The notes under the pieces: generated by a model
The model's input: only the letters and a program-made list of their open reading frames with translations
What the model was told of the DNA's origin: nothing
The model's database searches: none
Part shown: positions 11,701 to 22,300 of the stretch, piece after piece
Layout of the letters: the number at the start of each line of letters is the position of its first letter
Numbering within the stretch: position 1 is the stretch's first letter
Position numbers and translations under genes: made by a program
Assembly: GCA_964019415.1 (NCBI GenBank)
Contig: OZ025879.1
Coordinates: 2,478,310-2,542,309 of the forward strand
Length of the DNA stretch: 64,000 bases
Reading direction: 5' to 3'
From: Ianthella basta
Taxonomy: Eukaryota; Porifera; Demospongiae; Verongiida; Ianthellidae

Positions 11701-13475
11701 TATCTGCAGCTTTTCTTCTCACAAACTCCTCCCACAGTGACCGCATCTCATTTAGAGTACTGACAAGCATCCCCTCACTTTCGTCAAAGGTGGTGTGTTT
11801 GTCCTGGTTATTTTGGGGAATTTATGTACACATAATTAAAAAACCCTGTACATTCATCTGGGTATATTGTTAGCTGAGCTGACCTGGTACCTGTCCCACA
11901 GGGTTGTGACAAGTTGTGATTCTTTCCCTGCAATTTTCACCTTTTTGTAAGACTATGTATATTGTAATAGATACAGAATTAATGATGGCTGCAATAAGCC
12001 ATGCTGTAACATTTTAGGCATGCACTAACAACTTGTTCCTCTTCCAGCTCTTCAGCAACAGCTGATGACAAACATTCAGTCTGTACAGCTTGGCTTTTCT
12101 TGAGATGCAGTGAAGCCAGCTGCGACGTATCCTGCCTGTCCTCACGAGGGAGGTCAGCTGCAATCAATTTACTTTCCAGCTGCATGAAATGTGTATATAA
12201 GTGATAATTGTCTAACTATAGTAGACCTAACATCCCATAACTTATCATGTGGGGACGGAAGAGAAGTTGGGCCCAGCAACTACTGTCAATTTCACACCTT
12301 GGACAATAGTATTTATTCAGTACCTTTAGAAGGAAAGGGATAACTCAACCAAGAACAACATGTTGCATCCAGAATTAGGTAAACTGTCAAGAAGCGAGAT
12401 ACATAATTCCAAGCATTGAAGCAAGCTGGTAGCTAATCTGGAGACAAGACGTTTCCACAATGGACCAGTGAGGCCAAGGCATACTGCAGCTCAGGCTTCA
12501 ATATGTGAATACAGCTAAATGATCTTGCCCAAATGCTGAGGCATTTGACCTGAATTGAAACTTCCTTGACTGAAGCAACTACTCGAATGGTCAGCTGAGA
12601 TATACGTAGGTGCCAGTGTGATTTTGGTTGGCAATGATTGAGTGGGTTGAACCAAAGAACGAAATTCATAGTAGTATTGACACCCAACCTCTCTACCAAG
12701 CAGACAGACTACAGTGAAACTGATTGGTGAAGCAAGTGTGCTACACAAACCTTACCAATTTATTTACTGTATTCATAGCTTCCTCTTTCTCGCACTTAGT
12801 TAATTCATACTTCAACTGAAGTGCTGTATACTCATGTTCCTGCATAACACAAACACTGATAGAATAAATAGCATTCAAACAGCTGCTGTGGTCAGGATCA
12901 TGCATTGAAAGGAATAATCCATACCTTCACTTCATATCTTTCATGCTTCTCTTTAAGCTGTTGCTTAAGAGCTGCAATTTTCTCTTCCTGCATTAATACA
13001 GTAGTAATTAAAATTGACAAAACAGGGACTCAGTATTGTAAGAAGCAATACATTGTAGGAGAATCACAGTACTACTATGGACGTTACATTTACATCCCTT
13101 ACCGCAACTCTTAGCTGTGTCTCATAGTCTTGTCTAAGCCTTTGTTCCTCTGCAAGGCGTAGTTCAAGGTTTGCAACATTTGGTTTCTGCAATGAAACAA
13201 ACTAGTTGAAATTGCATGTATAACAGTGTAGCTATACACATATAACTACTAAATGCTTCCTACAGTAGATCTGCACTAAAACATGCAGTAGTACAAAAAT
13301 AGGGGCACAGTCTTCTGTGCTCACATGTAAGTCATAGTAAAATGTACGTAATTAAGGATTGAAATAGTTATAATCAAATTGATTGTCCTTGATTGACACA
13401 TATAAATGTATAATTAAATGCAATTGATGCTCACCACATCCTTCCCTGCATCACGTTCAGCTGGAAGATTCAGCG
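5512..13475 (-). CDS. Coiled-coil-ZU5-UPA-Death domain protein, copy A (5' exon not found)
   Basis: Fourteen exons were traced by GT-AG sites and by matching copy B: 13475-13435, 13186-13103, 12987-12925, 12839-12756, 12179-12030, 11940-11884, 11803-11696, 11504-11358, 10020-9972, 9828-9254, 8930-8772, 8675-8459, 6072-5983 and 5792-5512 (TAA). They give about 700 residues. The order is a charged coiled coil (exons 2-4), a helical region with a conserved LWDRYQ stretch, a ZU5 domain, a UPA-like region, a Pro/Ser/Thr linker and a C-terminal Death domain. This matches the ZU5-UPA-Death unit of UNC5 and PIDD, without a receptor part or LRRs. The first exon seen begins in phase 1, so at least one 5' exon with the start codon lies beyond 13.5 kb and was not identified. 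The likely role is a cytosolic death-fold signalling adaptor (family inference). Confidence 0.82.
6240..6520. repeat. Dispersed hairpin-ended repeat in intron of copy A
   Basis: It belongs to the same family as 2400-2661 and 55930-56150. It shares the AACACGGAAAA block, the GGAAGTAAGGTTAG segment, the CAAACAACCACC segment and the final AGACAGCAC/GTGCTGTCT hairpin. Its right end abuts the next transposon copy. Confidence 0.55.
6520..7019. mobile_element. Harbinger-type MITE relative, left end truncated
   Basis: It is homologous along its length to the intact element at 50224-50795. It keeps the right terminal repeat (GGCGCCTATATTAGAAA, ending at 7019). The left terminal repeat is reduced to ATAGGTGCC next to the neighbouring repeat. 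It lies in the large intron (8458-6073) of ZU5/Death copy A. Confidence 0.6.
7075..7640. mobile_element. Fold-back MITE (long palindrome) 1
   Basis: The left half (from about 7080) is the inverted complement of the right half. For example, CACTGTGATAAACCTCAATT (7226-) pairs with AATTGAGGTATATCACAGTG (7352-), and further out AAAGGGGTATTA pairs with CATACCCCATTTG. Nearly the whole element can fold back on itself. A relative lies at 7955-8345. Confidence 0.6.
7955..8345. mobile_element. Fold-back MITE 2, shorter and more decayed
   Basis: It shares the GGAAGGGGTATTA start, the CAACAGAAAAAGCATAGAAC arm and the closing GCTGGCCTTCCTA with element 1. Its inner arms pair as CATGACAAATCACATTTTCG against its near-complement around 8237-8268. 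A possible third half-copy lies at 11125-11222. Confidence 0.5.
8459..8930 (-). CDS. UPA-like exons of copy A
   Basis: Two exons, 8930-8772 (159 nt) and 8675-8459 (217 nt), follow the ZU5 exon. They encode about 125 residues including DVIQFQYAPG, GPGWEAIIHGLQA, VTDQMFLAPLW and FPPCILYQIIYTS. The position between ZU5 and Death, and the beta-rich look, fit a UPA domain. Sequence similarity alone is weak, so the domain name is an inference from order. The segments are strongly conserved in copy B. Confidence 0.65.
9040..9240. repeat. Intronic palindrome of about 200 bp
   Basis: The left arm (9040-9136) pairs with the right arm (9143-9240), including CATCAGCTGCATACAA against TTGTATGCAGCTGATG and CGTATTGGCCATG against CATGGCCAATACG. 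The loop is about 6 nt. It lies in the intron just downstream of the ZU5 exon of copy A and stops about 15 nt from the splice donor. It is absent from the matching intron of copy B. It is most simply a fold-back MITE. Confidence 0.7.
9254..9828 (-). CDS. ZU5-domain exon of copy A
   Basis: One 575-nt exon encodes 191 residues. The ZU5 core shows GGSFILGSGDASLEFPPGAV and then a VHYAVILHGPFVFP segment, typical of ZU5 beta strands. A glutamate run (EEEEEE) follows. The PIDD-type HFS self-cleavage motif is not present; the nearest equivalent reads LSHWC. The matching exon in copy B (62626-62052) has exactly the same length. Confidence 0.8.
10021..11357 (-). other. Expanded intron of copy A
   Basis: The matching intron of copy B is only 281 nt (62838-63118). 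The extra kilobase holds a small hairpin (10626-10684), a 22-bp minisatellite (10811-10876) and a possible half of a fold-back MITE (11125-11222). I see no coding exon. Confidence 0.55.
10811..10876. repeat. 22-bp minisatellite, three units
   Basis: Three consecutive 22-nt units begin at 10811, 10833 and 10855. Each starts CTGAT and contains CCCATT or TCCATT, with a few changes between units. Confidence 0.7.
11358..13475 (-). CDS. N-terminal coiled-coil and helical exons of ZU5/Death copy A
   Basis: Eight exons are included. Exons 2-4 (84, 63 and 84 nt, all phase 0) encode continuous heptad-like sequence such as LRLAEEQRLRQDYETQLR and EEKIAALKQQLKEKHERY, clear coiled coil. Exon 5 (150 nt) is an acidic linker ending ELEEEQV. 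Exons 6-8 (57, 108 and 147 nt) encode a helical block containing TTLWDRYQ, DKHTTFDESEG and SLWEEFV that I do not recognise. For exon 6 I chose the acceptor at 11941, because only it keeps both copies open and in phase. Confidence 0.75.
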
Positions 13476-14073
13476 CTACAAAAGTATGAGTGTATACCAG
13501 GAAATTACAGATATTACCATATCGGGTACATGTCAGGCCATATATGTATATACATGAAATCCATGGTCATGTATACGTAGCCCAATCAATTGTATTTACA
13601 AACACGCTAACACGAGTTATGCTGCAGCTGTACGTATATATGTAGCAAGCAAGATAAGCCAGTTGGCATCACTGACAGATGACCTGTCAGTGACTGACCC
13701 AACACAATTAACACAAGAACAGATTCGACAGTATTACAAGTGCACAATGTCATACTCTTAAGTCTCCAAATTGTGCTTAAGCTTGTCTTTACCATCACCC
13801 TCATTGTTACTGGCATTGGTGTTGTATCGTTCAAGTATCACTAGCACAGCTACTGCATACCATGAACATGAGCATACATTGCAATTTGCACTCTGTTGTG
13901 TGCATTCTTGGCTGCTGTGGAAGCAATTGCCATACAATACATGTTTGTATAATTGTATTTGTTTCGATCATGCTGCACAACTACATAACTCTCATAGCCA
14001 TCTACCCAGCTACAGTGACTATATGAGCACATGTGCTGTGCTCTGTGTGCATGTGTGTGGTTAATATTGGAGA
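13476..14073. other. Upstream of the first identified exon of ZU5/Death copy A
   Basis: The missing 5' exon of copy A should lie here or beyond the LINE fragment. I could not identify a start codon followed by a phase-1 donor with confidence. No other gene is supported. Confidence 0.4.
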
Positions 14074-14822
14074 GCTTATTGCAGGTTCAAGGAGGCAAAG
14101 CTAGAGGCAAAGATAATGGTTAGAAAGGCTAAAAATGAGGAGTGGGTGCAATTTGGGAAGGAATTGGAAAAGGATGCTAAGGGCAATCAGCAGAGATTCT
14201 GGGCTAGGTTGAACGAAAGTAGGAGGACAATGGAGAGTATGGTACGTATTAATGATAAAAATGGGCAGGTATCGTCAGAGGATATTGACGTTATATGGAG
14301 GTGAAAAGAGCATTTTGAAGGACTATTTCAGGAAGTGGATTCACCCTATCAGGCCACACAACACAGTGAAGCATCACCGGAGGACAATCTGGAGATAGTG
14401 AAGGAGGAGGTGAGAAGAAGTATAAACAGGCTGAAGATGAGAAAGGCACCTGGGATATGTGGAATTGTGCCAGAGATGTTTAAAGCAGGGGGTGAAATGG
14501 TGGTGGATTGGGTGGCAAAGGTGTTTAATATAGTTTGGAGAGAGGGGGTGGGCCCTAGTGACTGGAAGAATGCAGGGATTGTGCCAGTGTACAAGAAGGG
14601 CAGTATGCTGGATTGCACGAATTACAGGGGAATTAGCCTAATGAGTGTTGTTGGCAAGGTATTTGCACGGGTATTGAATGAGATGGTGAAGGGATTGATG
14701 GTTGACCAAGTGGTGGATGAGCAAGGAGGTTTCAGGGCGTTTAGAAGGTGAGACGGAGGGGAAAAGGCCTAGAGAAAGACCCAGAATGAGATGGACTGAC
14801 AATTTCAAATAACCATAAAGTC
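14074..14822 (+). mobile_element. LINE (non-LTR retrotransposon) fragment, internally deleted
   Basis: The plus strand encodes a stretch before the reverse transcriptase (KNEEWVQFGKELE and FWARLNESRR), then RT blocks KAPGICGIVPEMF, WKNAGIVPVYKKG and NYRGISLMSVVGKVFARVLN. The frame contains an in-frame TGA at 14302. After the RT start (GGFRAF) the sequence jumps, in another frame, to RPRERPRMRWTDN, the usual tail of LINE ORF2 proteins. The RT catalytic core is therefore deleted. The clade (CR1/Jockey/RTE-like) cannot be decided from this much. No target-site duplication was identified. Confidence 0.75.
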
Positions 14823-15602
14823 ACTTAGTATCTATGCTTATAATATTATCATCCTCTAACTGTCCTTTAGCCTGTATAAGATACGTAAGGATGACCTCCA
14901 GTATTGGAGAAACATCTGTACTGATTGATCGATTGATTGATTGTTGCAAGTTACTTGCCATAACACAATGCATACATGGAAGGCACGTACGCATGTACTG
15001 TAATACCATATATTCCAGTCAGTCTCAACCTTACAACACAGCATAGCTAAGGCCAAGGCATTAACGGATGCAGAATTTCAACATTTGTAGACTTGCCAGC
15101 AAGAACAATGAATGTTTGAATAATTTGGTGATTAAGTCATAGATATGATTGCATAATTGCACTGAAGGTTAGACCTCAAATCGAGTTAGCAACTGAAAGC
15201 AACAATTATCGGAATTGGATTATTTATAATCGGAATGGCAGGAGAACTAAAAGACCAATATGGGCATCCTCAATGCTTGTAGATCACTTCTAATGCAGGA
15301 GGGTATCCATAGTCTTTGGGCATTACGAGGTGTGTTGTTCCACACTTTAGATGTTTGCGAGCAACCTCAAACTCTACTGAATGAACAGACAATAGTGCTG
15401 GCTTTATAGGCCATGGTGTACTTATATACAATGTTTGAAGGTATAAATGCTCATCTTCGAACACACATGCCTTCAAACAAGTGCTTGAATTTTGAATATT
15501 CCTTTTATGCCCTAGTTGGCTAAGACAAAGATTGAGACTGAGTAACAGTCCAAGATATGGCCTACAACAAAAGGAATCTGTAGCTCCTTCCGAAGGGCAA
15601 GG
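14823..15602. other. Spacer between the LINE fragment and the 3' end of copy 1
   Basis: No gene, RNA or clear repeat is supported. A 68-codon minus-strand open frame (15476-15270) has no recognisable domain and no suitable splice acceptor in phase with copy 1. Confidence 0.45.
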
Positions 15603-16387
15603 CTATAAATCAGATTTTTCAATGATTGCAGCATAGTAGTGTTCCACTAACTCATTTTCAGTTGGATGCAGGCTTATAGTGCATGCTTTACCTGTGTCCT
15701 TACTGACGTATAACTTGGGATTAGTAGCCACCTCCAGGTCGCCAGAGAACAATTCAAATGATCTAATCTTGCTGACAAACTGGGTGGTGAAAGTTATCAG
15801 ATACTCAGGATATGAGTGATCATTATCGTATGTGATATACACAGTGGACCCTTTGGTCTCTCCATTGACACTGTCGTACCTCTGCCACACTTCACCCTGC
15901 CACTGCCCAGTGCCCTCGCGCTCCGGAGGGACTTGAAACTTGTGAGGAGGACTGCGGTAGCTTGCTCCTGTCAGCACTCGTGCAACCAACATCTGTTGAT
16001 AGCCATCCCTTGTCTTGTGGCTGTAGCCAACTGAATAAGCTGATTTCACAGCAAAGTAGTTCCCCCTGCCCCACATCCCTTCGCGGCTGTAGTGCATATC
16101 AAAACCTGAGTCACCTTCATATATCACCTCAGGCTTTGTGTCTCTTGTTCCATGATACAGTATTCTCTCCCCACTGTTCTGCAGTGTGGGATCACTCTCC
16201 AGGGCAGTCTTCTTGCTTATGTACTTCCTCCACAGAAGTTTATTCTGAATACGTTGAATGCGATGTACATGTGCTGCAGGGAGGGACTTTAGGAAGTGGG
16301 ACTTTCGCCTGTCAAACTCTCTACTCACAGGGTCCACCATGAAGACCTGACATTCTGCATGCTGTGTCTCCCAATTCTCTGGAAATC
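15603..16387 (-). CDS. PARP catalytic exon 5 of copy 1
   Basis: The exon opens GFPENWE and follows the PARP14/PARP15 pattern: RIQRIQNKLLWRKY, ERILYHGT (His of the triad), GMWGRGNYFAVKSAYS (Tyr of the triad), then GSTVYITYD and YPEYLITF. The third triad position, Glu in PARP1, aligns with Thr here, so mono-ADP-ribosylation or weak activity is more likely than polymer formation (inference). After the domain, KIRSFELFSGDLEVA...SKDTG resembles the HEPN-PARP linker at the end of exon 4, including a potential donor (GTAAAG, at 15711). The reading frame runs through this donor to a TAG after about 24 more residues. Confidence 0.88.
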
Positions 16388-19300
16388 CTGCAGAATACCA
16401 AAAACCATTAACTGATTGCACATGTACAAACTATAGGTAGTAACAATTACACCAACAGGTTTATACCTATGTATCTACTAAGTATGTAATAAAATAATGA
16501 GTATTAGCTACAACAATTTTATGCCAGGGTTGAGAGTGAGTAGCTGTGTACATTCACTAGCAGTCTAAGGAAGTGGCAATAACAAATCAGATGCCCATAA
16601 TGCATTGCCTTGGCAACACCATAAAGAAAAGCTCCGGTACTTGGCTATACACACATCGCTACATTGCAAGTTTTATATACTGTTCCACTACAACTCTTTA
16701 CAGTGAATACAGTTCGTTCGTACCTGTGTCTTTGTCAATATCTGGCACTGACTTGGGAATAGCAGCAAGCTCCAAGTTGCCAAGGAACACATCCAATAAT
16801 CTAATCTTGGTAAAGAAGTGCGTTGTGGCTGTGAGTGCAGTGTTGACTGTGGTGTTGGAGTGTGTAAGGCATGGAGGGCCTTCACAGGGGTCAGGGTAGC
16901 GGCAACAGTCATGGTGCTCATTAACAGGACTCACATACTCCTCCAGACCCTTGGCCTCTGGAGGACACTTTGGGTGCTTCTGCAGTTGTTTGTAGAGCTC
17001 GACAATGTCAGTGGAGCACTGAAGGTCACAAGGCAGACCACAGTAATGGAAGAAAATGGCTTTCAGGCTCTTCTCCAATGCCTCATGGCAGAAGAAGCAA
17101 ATGGCATTGGGAAATTTGTACTGCACTGTGGGTGCTTCCCCTCCACTAAAGAAAACTGCTCCCTCTTTTGCCTCCTTCTTGGAAGCATGCAAGTGCGTAG
17201 CCAGCTCAAGGTCATTTTCTGCTTGCAAGACCCACATGGCAGCACCCATTCGGCTTGTACTAGGTCTTTCCAGTTGGCCAGTCTCCATCGCATTGTTCCA
17301 CACACTTTGGGAGCCCTTTTGCCCTTTCTCTTTAGAAGCACATGTGCTCCAATGAAGATACAGACCAGTGACATGGGAGATATCCCAGTTACTCAAAAGG
17401 TGTACAATTTTATCTTCCCTAAAGAGGGTGTTTTTGATGAAGGCCAATCCATCACCTGTGGGATTAGCAGCTTGCAGGATGACACCAAACCTTCCAATGA
17501 GCTCTCCACACTTCTGTTTTCTCTTAGCTGGCCCATAACACACACAGCAGAGGTAGTGCAGGTGAAATAGTATTCTCTCAAGGGCAAAGCAGACTTGCTT
17601 CACGTTACAGATTCTCAGGGCAGAGTGAACCATTTGCTTCAGATCTTCACCAATACTACTTTCAGTGATAGGACAACACAGCACTTTTGGTGCCTCTTGC
17701 ATTGTTAGTACACTGTCTGAGAGTAGCATTCCAACTTCACTCTCTGTGGACTGCCTGCAAACCACTAAACTACTTTCCTGTGCTGTCTTCTCTGGAGATG
17801 CCTTCAGCTGGAGCTGAGGGGGAAGCCCAGGTGTGACACCAACCACCCTAGCGCAAACAAGAGTGCCATCAGGCTGACAATACTTGACAATGTCATTCAT
17901 CTTGAAGTCAGAGAACAGCAGGAAGTCAGCATTGTTGCTTAGAGCTACTGAAATACCAGGATGGAATGGGACAGACCCCACATAGCTGAGGAGACCATGG
18001 TTGTCCATAGCTTGCTCAAATTGAGACGGATGGCTGCAGTTCAACATGACTGACAGGTGAATGGACTCCACTGATTGAGTGAGTGCCTTACTCAACTCCT
18101 CCACAAAGTAACTTAATAGTTCATTGCCTTTGATATCTTTTGAGTGGCATGCAATGAACAGCGTACCCTTGTGAAGCAGGCAACATTGCTTTTGTTCACT
18201 GCCATTAACAGTCTCACCCCTGTAGCTTAGTGTGGTGACGACTTCATTAACACACATGAAGCGGAGCTGTTGCACCTTTAGGATTGCATCCTCCTCCTCC
18301 TTCAGAGGCTTACGCTTGGCCTTATTGTGAATGATGCGGCACACACCCCTTGCAAACTCACTGGACCGGATAAGACTGGCTATTGTGCCAATAATGATGC
18401 AGCCATGATCCCGGCCCTGCCGCTTTGCAAACAACTCATACATGCACTGGTTGTTGTCATCTTCAATGTATGGGTCCAGCTCTATGGAGATTACATCAGA
18501 GAGGAACTTCACTCCCAAGCAGCGGGGAAGACTCACTGCTCCAGTCTGTGCTTCTGGTGGAGGCTGAGAGACGTACTTCATAAGCCCTAATGGCAATCGT
18601 CTTTGAATCCATGGGGCATCACTAAACACCAGCTGATCGGATGATGTGATACCACCTCCCAGTGCTGGCAAGGGAATGGGAAGGTGAATGTTCCTTTTAG
18701 CAGTTTCCTCATCTTCCCTCACAAGTGACACTAGAGACTCATAAGCTATTATGCTCTTCTGTCTCAGCAAATCAAAATGTGAATTAGGTATCCTTGTCTG
18801 TGTTTCATGTAATGCCTGCAACACATGGATGTAGTGGGTGACATTGGGGTCTTGCTTTAAACCCAGTACTTTCAATAGGGAACTGAACTGCTGAAGAGAG
18901 GCAGGGAGAATCTGAAGGTATGGAGAGAGGCACCGTTGCTGGCTGGGAAGGTGCTCCACCACTTCAGAACCCTTCACTAGCCAGTAGGTTTTGCTGTCTT
19001 GATTTTCAAGGAATACACACTTTGCTGTGAACAGTTTTCTCTTCACCAACTCCTCATGTTGGCTTAGTCTTGCACATAGATACTTGTAATGTGCAAAGAA
19101 GATGTCCCTCAACAGTTGGTACAGGCGAGTTACAGCAGCAGATTTTGCCACATAGTCACATAGCTGGAGGAGGTTGTCACAGACCAGGGCTACCGTGACA
19201 TCCTGGATGCCCAGAGACGACGTGATATATTCGGGATTGGCAAATGCCTTTGTATGGAACCTTCTTGTGATGACTCTCGCCTGAAACCCAACTACCACTG

Positions 19301-22300
19301 ATGTCTCACATTGCACATCATTGGTGCACAACACTGAACCTTCAAATGTGATCCTCCTTGGAAAGTCTCTCACTCTGGCTCCAACTGCTGACAACTCTTT
19401 TACCACTTGTGACAGCTGTCTTGGCATCTCTGCAGGAACAAATCCTAGCTTGGACACCTCGCTGAGGAATAGTTTCATTTCCTTGTCTTGTTGTCCACCT
19501 ACTGGTAACCCACAGGGAAAACGTGACACTTTTGAAACAAAGCTATCCAAAAGCACTTCAGCTGCATTGGCTGGGTAACGGTCTGGAGACTGACAGAACT
19601 CACTTGCACACTTCAGCCATAGCTCATTATCTGGTACTGTCTTTAAGCCAAGCTGCCTTAGCAAAGGCAGTTGGTCAGGCTTGTTCCAAGGTGCAGGTGG
19701 TTGGTAAGATGCAGTGAGGAAACAAGACACAAAGGATTCTGTGGGGTCAAAGAAATCTGAAACCTTCTTTATGTTTCCTCCACTTCCAATGAAAGCCTTC
19801 TTACTGAGTGTACTCATCAGCATGTTATGCTCTGCCGGAGGCAAAGTGTTCTTGCAAGACTCACACACAAAGTGTATTTGCTTCACTCTAGTGTTTTTTG
19901 GCATTCGGTGAAGGCTGGGAATGACTACAGTTTGGTAGAAGTTTGCAACAGCTAGGACCTGTACACCGAGACTGTGAAAGAAGTTCAGAAACCTATCAGC
20001 ATAGTCCTTTTTAGTTGTGATGAACAAGATTGACAGCTCTGACTGTAGAGTGTCCAAACCCTCCAAATTCACACCTGCAGGCAGAAGAAACACTTCCTTG
20101 GCTTTGTCAATGGGCCTCCAACTACTTATCCTGCATCCCATGACACTGAAGATAGGAAGACACTTTAGTTTCTCTATTGTTTTAGTGTCTCTCCTCTTCA
20201 GCAGTTGGCCTTGGTTGATGAAGGCAATGAAATCTGCTATTTCTTCTGCTGTTATAGATAAATCTTGAGGAAATTGAGAGCAATAATTCAGCAGCTCAAG
20301 AATGTTGTCTGGAGATGAGGACTGTGCCAAGACTTTGTCCACCACTGAGCGTGCTACTTTAAGTTCACTTTGTGCAAGGCTTACTTCAGCAAAGTCCACG
20401 ATTGGAACTCCAAGCTTCTCCAAAACAACAAACTGACACTTACTCAGTACAAAGTTGGCCATGTGCACAGGCAGCAATACCTTCTTGGGAGGGTGAGACA
20501 TTACAGCAGGAATTACTGCCACATTGCAGAAGTGAGGCTTAAGCAAAGCCGCACCGTCATGACTGGAAGCAACCCAACTCCACAGATGTGACAAGGTGGG
20601 AATGTGGCTCTTGTCCAGCTCCACAGGTTTACCATCTTTAGGCAGCTGGATGTGTTGGGCTATATACTGCGGAGATACAGGAGCCACAACATTTGTCCTA
20701 AGGACGTTGCTTGTAAAAATCTTTGGTGACAGAAAGTCTACCCACCTATCCTTGGGTACAAGACAAATAGATTTGTCATTTGGTAGAAACTTTGCCCCAC
20801 CAACCAGTGAGAGGCATCCGTCATAGGTCAGCATGATGGGTAGGCCTTTGATGTCATTGAGAGTCAATGAGGAAGAACTGTTAAACAGAAAGCCCCAAAT
20901 GTGATGAATGTGTTTCTTTATGACTTCTTCAAAGTCCTTCATTCTGGGAGCAATATCTTTCAAGAGCTTAATCACCAACTTCTGAGTGACACAGATGGAC
21001 TGGGCATGAGAAGCATCTACACTTTCAAACAGTTTGTATAATGCCTTTGGAGCATCTGTAACATTGAAACCCAACTCCAGCAGCACTTGACAAATGTCAC
21101 GATGAAAGCAGAAGTAGCCTTTGGGTTCTTTACCTCCATCTTTTAGTGCCAACCACTTTGGTTTAGCAGACAGGGACATGGCAGGAGCCTTAGGCATGAG
21201 AGGAAGAATTGCTGCCTTGTCAGCCAGTAGGTATCTGTAAGTCATCTTCACTACATTGAATGCCGTAATGGATTTGGAGCTGGTGTGGTGAGAAACATCT
21301 GGAGGCTGCTTGGGAAATAGCTTGTAAAACCACTCCAACCTAGCCCTACTGCTGATGGTCAGTGTGCAGCACTGGAGTAAAGTTGAGTAGCATTGTGCCA
21401 ATATGCTCTCTGCTAGCCTCTGATTCCACTCCTTCAGTGGGCCCTCCTGAGTGTGCTGTAAGTGCCTGCGGGAGGGATCCACCCAGAAGTGGCCATTCAC
21501 ATGAACTGGCAAAAGAGAAGGGTTGTCATCCAGCGGAAGGTACACAAACACTTGTCCTTCTCCTTCCTCTAAGTTCCTGATAGTAGAGGCAGCTACCCCT
21601 GCTACAGGAAGAAGGGATTCTTTGTGCCCATTGTGCAACAGGTCCTCAGAGATCTCCTTGCTGCCAAACTGTTTACTCACAATCCAGTCATTGACATTCC
21701 TCCCACCTTCAGCTGTCTGAATATTCACTCCCAGAGTGTACACTGCTGCAAAGCTTTCAGAGAGTTTCTTTGTACTATTTGCATGTGTCACATGCTGTGC
21801 AAACAACTCTGGTGAGTGGAGGAACTTCTGTGAAATGGATGCACTGGCAGATGAAAAGTTTGAGATACGGTTTCCAACAGGAGATATTTCGTAGACTGAG
21901 ATCCGCCTGATATTGTTAAGGAATACCAACATTTGAGGTGCTTCATCCATCAGCTGCTTGGACAAGGTCTGTAACCTCTGTATGGTCATTGCACATCCTC
22001 GCATCAGTTTGGACTCCCATTTCATAACAGGGTTGCAGCGTGTCAATGGGAGACGAAACATGGCATAGCCATTCTGCCATTGAGATGTTAGGTCTTGGAA
22101 GCATCCCGGCACTTTTGCAGCCATGTCAGGGATGACATCAGCTAAGAAGGGGCTCATCTGGTCAGTCATATTCTTCAGTTGCATAGCTGGTGTGGATTGC
22201 CACATTCTGCCAGGTGTGTCTTTCTTTGGCAGACACGATCTGTTTGGATCCAAAAGGCAGAAACACTCAGGGTCTCCTCCTTTACCATAGGAGATAAAGG

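Noticed and set aside
11884-11927. An alternative acceptor (TTGCAG, after 11928) for exon 6 of ZU5/Death copy A
   Set aside because: It would shift the frame, and copy B has no equivalent. The acceptor at 11941 keeps both copies open and in phase.
15270-15476. A 68-codon frame downstream of copy 1, considered as a further 3' exon
   Set aside because: No acceptor in the required phase was found, and the frame has no recognisable domain.
16818-17570. A 250-codon plus-strand open frame, and many similar frames along both giant exons
   Set aside because: They are antisense shadows of strongly conserved coding sequence and show no recognisable domain.
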